Source of the DNA: Candidatus Woesearchaeota archaeon
GTDB lineage: Archaea > Nanobdellota > Nanobdellia > Woesearchaeales > SM23-78
NCBI GenBank assembly: GCA_016933095.1
Contig: JAFGBP010000079.1
Span: 1-6,061, forward strand
DNA: 6,061 nt
Direction: 5' to 3'
Within the stretch, counting starts at the first letter, position 1. Every line of letters begins with the position of its first letter. The notes under the pieces are model-generated. The model ran no database searches. It was given only the letters and a program-made list of their open reading frames with translations, and was not told the DNA's origin. Positions 4,304-6,061 of this stretch are shown here, piece after piece. The position numbers and the translations under genes were made by a program.

Positions 4304-6061
4304 TCAGTCTCCCTTGGTCTTTGCGATCGCCGAGTCAAGAGCAATTCCTTTCCTCTCACGGATCTGCCTCTTGATCTTTTCCTGAAGCTCTTCAGGGAGC
4401 TTCTCGAAGCTTTGATCTATCAATGAAGATATTCCTCGTCCGCCAGTCGCGCTTCGAAGGTCGCTTGACCATCCGAGCAGCTCGCCAACAGGAAGCTTTG
4501 CCTTGGCAACGAGTCCTGCGTCCTCCTGGTTCATCTCAAGGAGCTGCCCACGCTTGTTCGCGACGAGCTTTGAGATCTCTCCCATGTAATCTACGGGTGC
4601 TTCTATAAGCTGGATTTGCTTTGGCTCGTAGATGCAAGGCCTTCCAGTCATCATAGCTTCCCTGATGCCGTCACGCACCGCAGGGTAGACTTGTGCAGGC
4701 CCCCTGTGGATCGCGTCCTCGTGAAGCTTCATGTCAGTCAGCCTAACCATGCACTTAATGCAAGGCTCTCTTGCAAGAGGACCTGCTTTCATGACATCCT
4801 CGAACATGTCAAGTATCATCTCGATGACCTCTCCCATGTAGACCTGACCACGAGTATTATCTATGAAGAGGCTGCCTTCGAAGATATCCTTCACGCTCTC
4901 CGCATCCTTAGATTCCATGCCAAGCTCAACAAGCTTTGCCTTAAGCTCTGAATCCTTCTTCTTAATCCTTCCCTCAGGAACTTCACCGTTCTTGATCGCG
5001 GCCTCAAGCTCGTCAGGCACTGGCTCGACGGTGAAGTAGAACTTGTTGTGCTTATTAGGAGACTTCCCTTCGGCTTCCTGGCCCTTGGCCATCAATGACT
5101 CTCTATAAACTACGATAGGTGGGCTCGTCTTGATCTTCAAACCCTTCTCCGTCAAGATCCTGTTCTCCACTATTTCGAGATGAAGCTCTCCCATACCACT
5201 CATCAAGTTCTCACCAGTCTCCTCGTTAATCTCAATATGGATCGAGGGGTCTTCCTTAGCGACCTTACGCAATACCTCAACCAGTTTCGGCAAGTCCTGG
5301 GTCTGCTGGACAGTGATGCTCTTGGTGATAACAGGCTCGAAGATGTGCTTCAACTCATCGAAAGGCTGTTCAGGCTCGATGGTGATGGTCTCTCCTGCAA
5401 AGCCAGCGACTCCGCTGATAGCGAGCACGTTACCCGCAGGGACTTCCTCGAACGCTTCTGTCTTGATACCAAGGTACATGTAGACGTTCTGGATCCTCTG
5501 AGTCTGTTTGGCGTTGTTCAGGTAAACAGTCATTCCCTCCTTCATAGTACCAGAGTACAACCGACCAGCGCTTATCTCCCTGTTGCTCTTAGGGTCGATG
5601 AGTATCCTGGTGATGCAGAAAGAGAGCTTGCCGTTAGGGTCGCAGTTAAGCATGCCCTTTCCGAACTCTGACTCCTTGTCGCCGTGCCAGATCTTTCCAA
5701 TCCTGTACTTCTGGGCCTCCTTAGGGTTAGGGAGGTGCTTTATTACCATGTCAAGGACTACCTCATTCAGAGGCGCGTTCTTCCAGAACCAGTCCTTCCT
5801 CTCATCAGGAGTCATGTCGTTGTAAGCCGTAAGGATATCCTTGAAGCCAACATTCTTCTTCTGCATAAAAGGAAGGCTAAGAGCCCAATTCTCACGCGCA
5901 CTTCCAAAAGCAACGCTTCCATTCTGGATGTTGACCTGCCAAGCCTGCTTGAACTCCTTCTCAGCCATGGCTTCAACGTGCTGGTTGAACTCAAGAATAA
6001 TCTTCGTAATCCTCTGCTGGATTTGTTCGGGAGTGAACTGCATCTCCTTGATGAGCCTGTC
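4304..6061 (-). CDS. fusA: Translation elongation factor 2 (aEF-2), partial, N-terminus off the window
   Basis: This GTPase moves tRNAs and mRNA through the ribosome after each peptide bond. The frame stays open to the right edge: before the first internal Met (6043) it reads DRLIKE, the end of the NKxD guanine-binding motif, so about 145 residues of the GTPase domain are missing from the usual length near 730. Visible parts, in order, are the rest of domain I; domain II (GKLSFCITRILIDP and ISAGRLYSGTMKEG); domain III (FEPVITKSITV to SGMGELHLEI); domain IV with LHEDAIHRGPAQ; and domain V (GRPCIYEPKQIQLIEAPVDYMGEI), ending with GGRGISSLIDQSFEKLP. The His of AIHRG (codon 4708-4706) is the residue changed to diphthamide in archaea and eukaryotes and is the target of diphtheria-toxin-type enzymes. 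It stands apart from neighbouring genes by strand and a T-rich terminator. Confidence 0.97.
   Translation of the reverse strand, partial: DRLIKEMQFTPEQIQQRITKIILEFNQHVEAMAEKEFKQAWQVNIQNGSVAFGSARENWALSLPFMQKKNVGFKDILTAYNDMTPDERKDWFWKNAPLNEVVLDMVIKHLPNPKEAQKYRIGKIWHGDKESEFGKGMLNCDPNGKLSFCITRILIDPKSNREISAGRLYSGTMKEGMTVYLNNAKQTQRIQNVYMYLGIKTEAFEEVPAGNVLAISGVAGFAGETITIEPEQPFDELKHIFEPVITKSITVQQTQDLPKLVEVLRKVAKEDPSIHIEINEETGENLMSGMGELHLEIVENRILTEKGLKIKTSPPIVVYRESLMAKGQEAEGKSPNKHNKFYFTVEPVPDELEAAIKNGEVPEGRIKKKDSELKAKLVELGMESKDAESVKDIFEGSLFIDNTRGQVYMGEVIEMILDMFEDVMKAGPLAREPCIKCMVRLTDMKLHEDAIHRGPAQVYPAVRDGIREAMMTGRPCIYEPKQIQLIEAPVDYMGEISKLVANKRGQLLEMNQEDAGLVAKAKLPVGELLGWSSDLRSATGGRGISSLIDQSFEKLPEELQEKIKRQIRERKGIALDSAIAKTKGD

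Noticed and set aside
5180..5671. Plus-strand open frame of 163 codons opposite EF-2
   Set aside because: It lies wholly antisense to the highly conserved domains II and III of EF-2 and shows no family features or promoter.

Overview
This is a piece of an archaeal chromosome. Two archaeal/eukaryotic-type ribosomal proteins (L15e, L21e), the archaeal RNA polymerase stalk subunit Rpo4/RpoF, a DUF655 protein and an archaeal-type translation elongation factor 2 (EF-2) all point to Archaea. Promoters carry archaeal TATA boxes, and three of them sit about 25-28 bases before a start codon, as expected for leaderless mRNAs. GC content is moderate. The slightly shortened L15e would fit a compact archaeon such as a DPANN lineage, but that placement is a guess; no marker here settles it.

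Layout: bases 1-330 hold no gene but contain degenerate repeats spaced about 40 bases apart. A TATA box near 334 starts an unusually long leader of about 90 bases that can fold into hairpins, followed by L15e (450-989, +). A T-rich terminator and a 15-base tandem duplication separate L15e from a convergent gene for a divergent kinase-fold protein (1072-1794, -). Next, on the minus strand and read in the order L21e (3398-3108), RpoF (3035-2679), DUF655 (2504-1923), comes a gene cluster conserved in many archaea. The 16S rRNA methyltransferase ksgA/dim1 that often follows DUF655 is not in this window; the kinase-like gene occupies that place.

Between L21e and the next plus-strand gene lies a GC-rich block of about 50 bases with strong hairpin potential. 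It is followed by a TATA-like box, a near-perfect Shine-Dalgarno sequence and a candidate 32-codon small ORF overlapping the start of an unrecognised 212-residue protein (3610-4248, +) with a cysteine cluster and an acidic tail. EF-2 (4304-6061, -) converges on it and runs off the right edge, so its GTPase domain is mostly missing.

Taken together the recognisable genes serve translation (L15e, L21e, EF-2) and transcription (RpoF), with DUF655 a probable nucleic-acid-binding partner. The window is mainly housekeeping. The unexplained parts are the kinase-like protein, the 212-residue orphan with its possible small upstream ORF, the L15e leader and the repeat region at the left edge.
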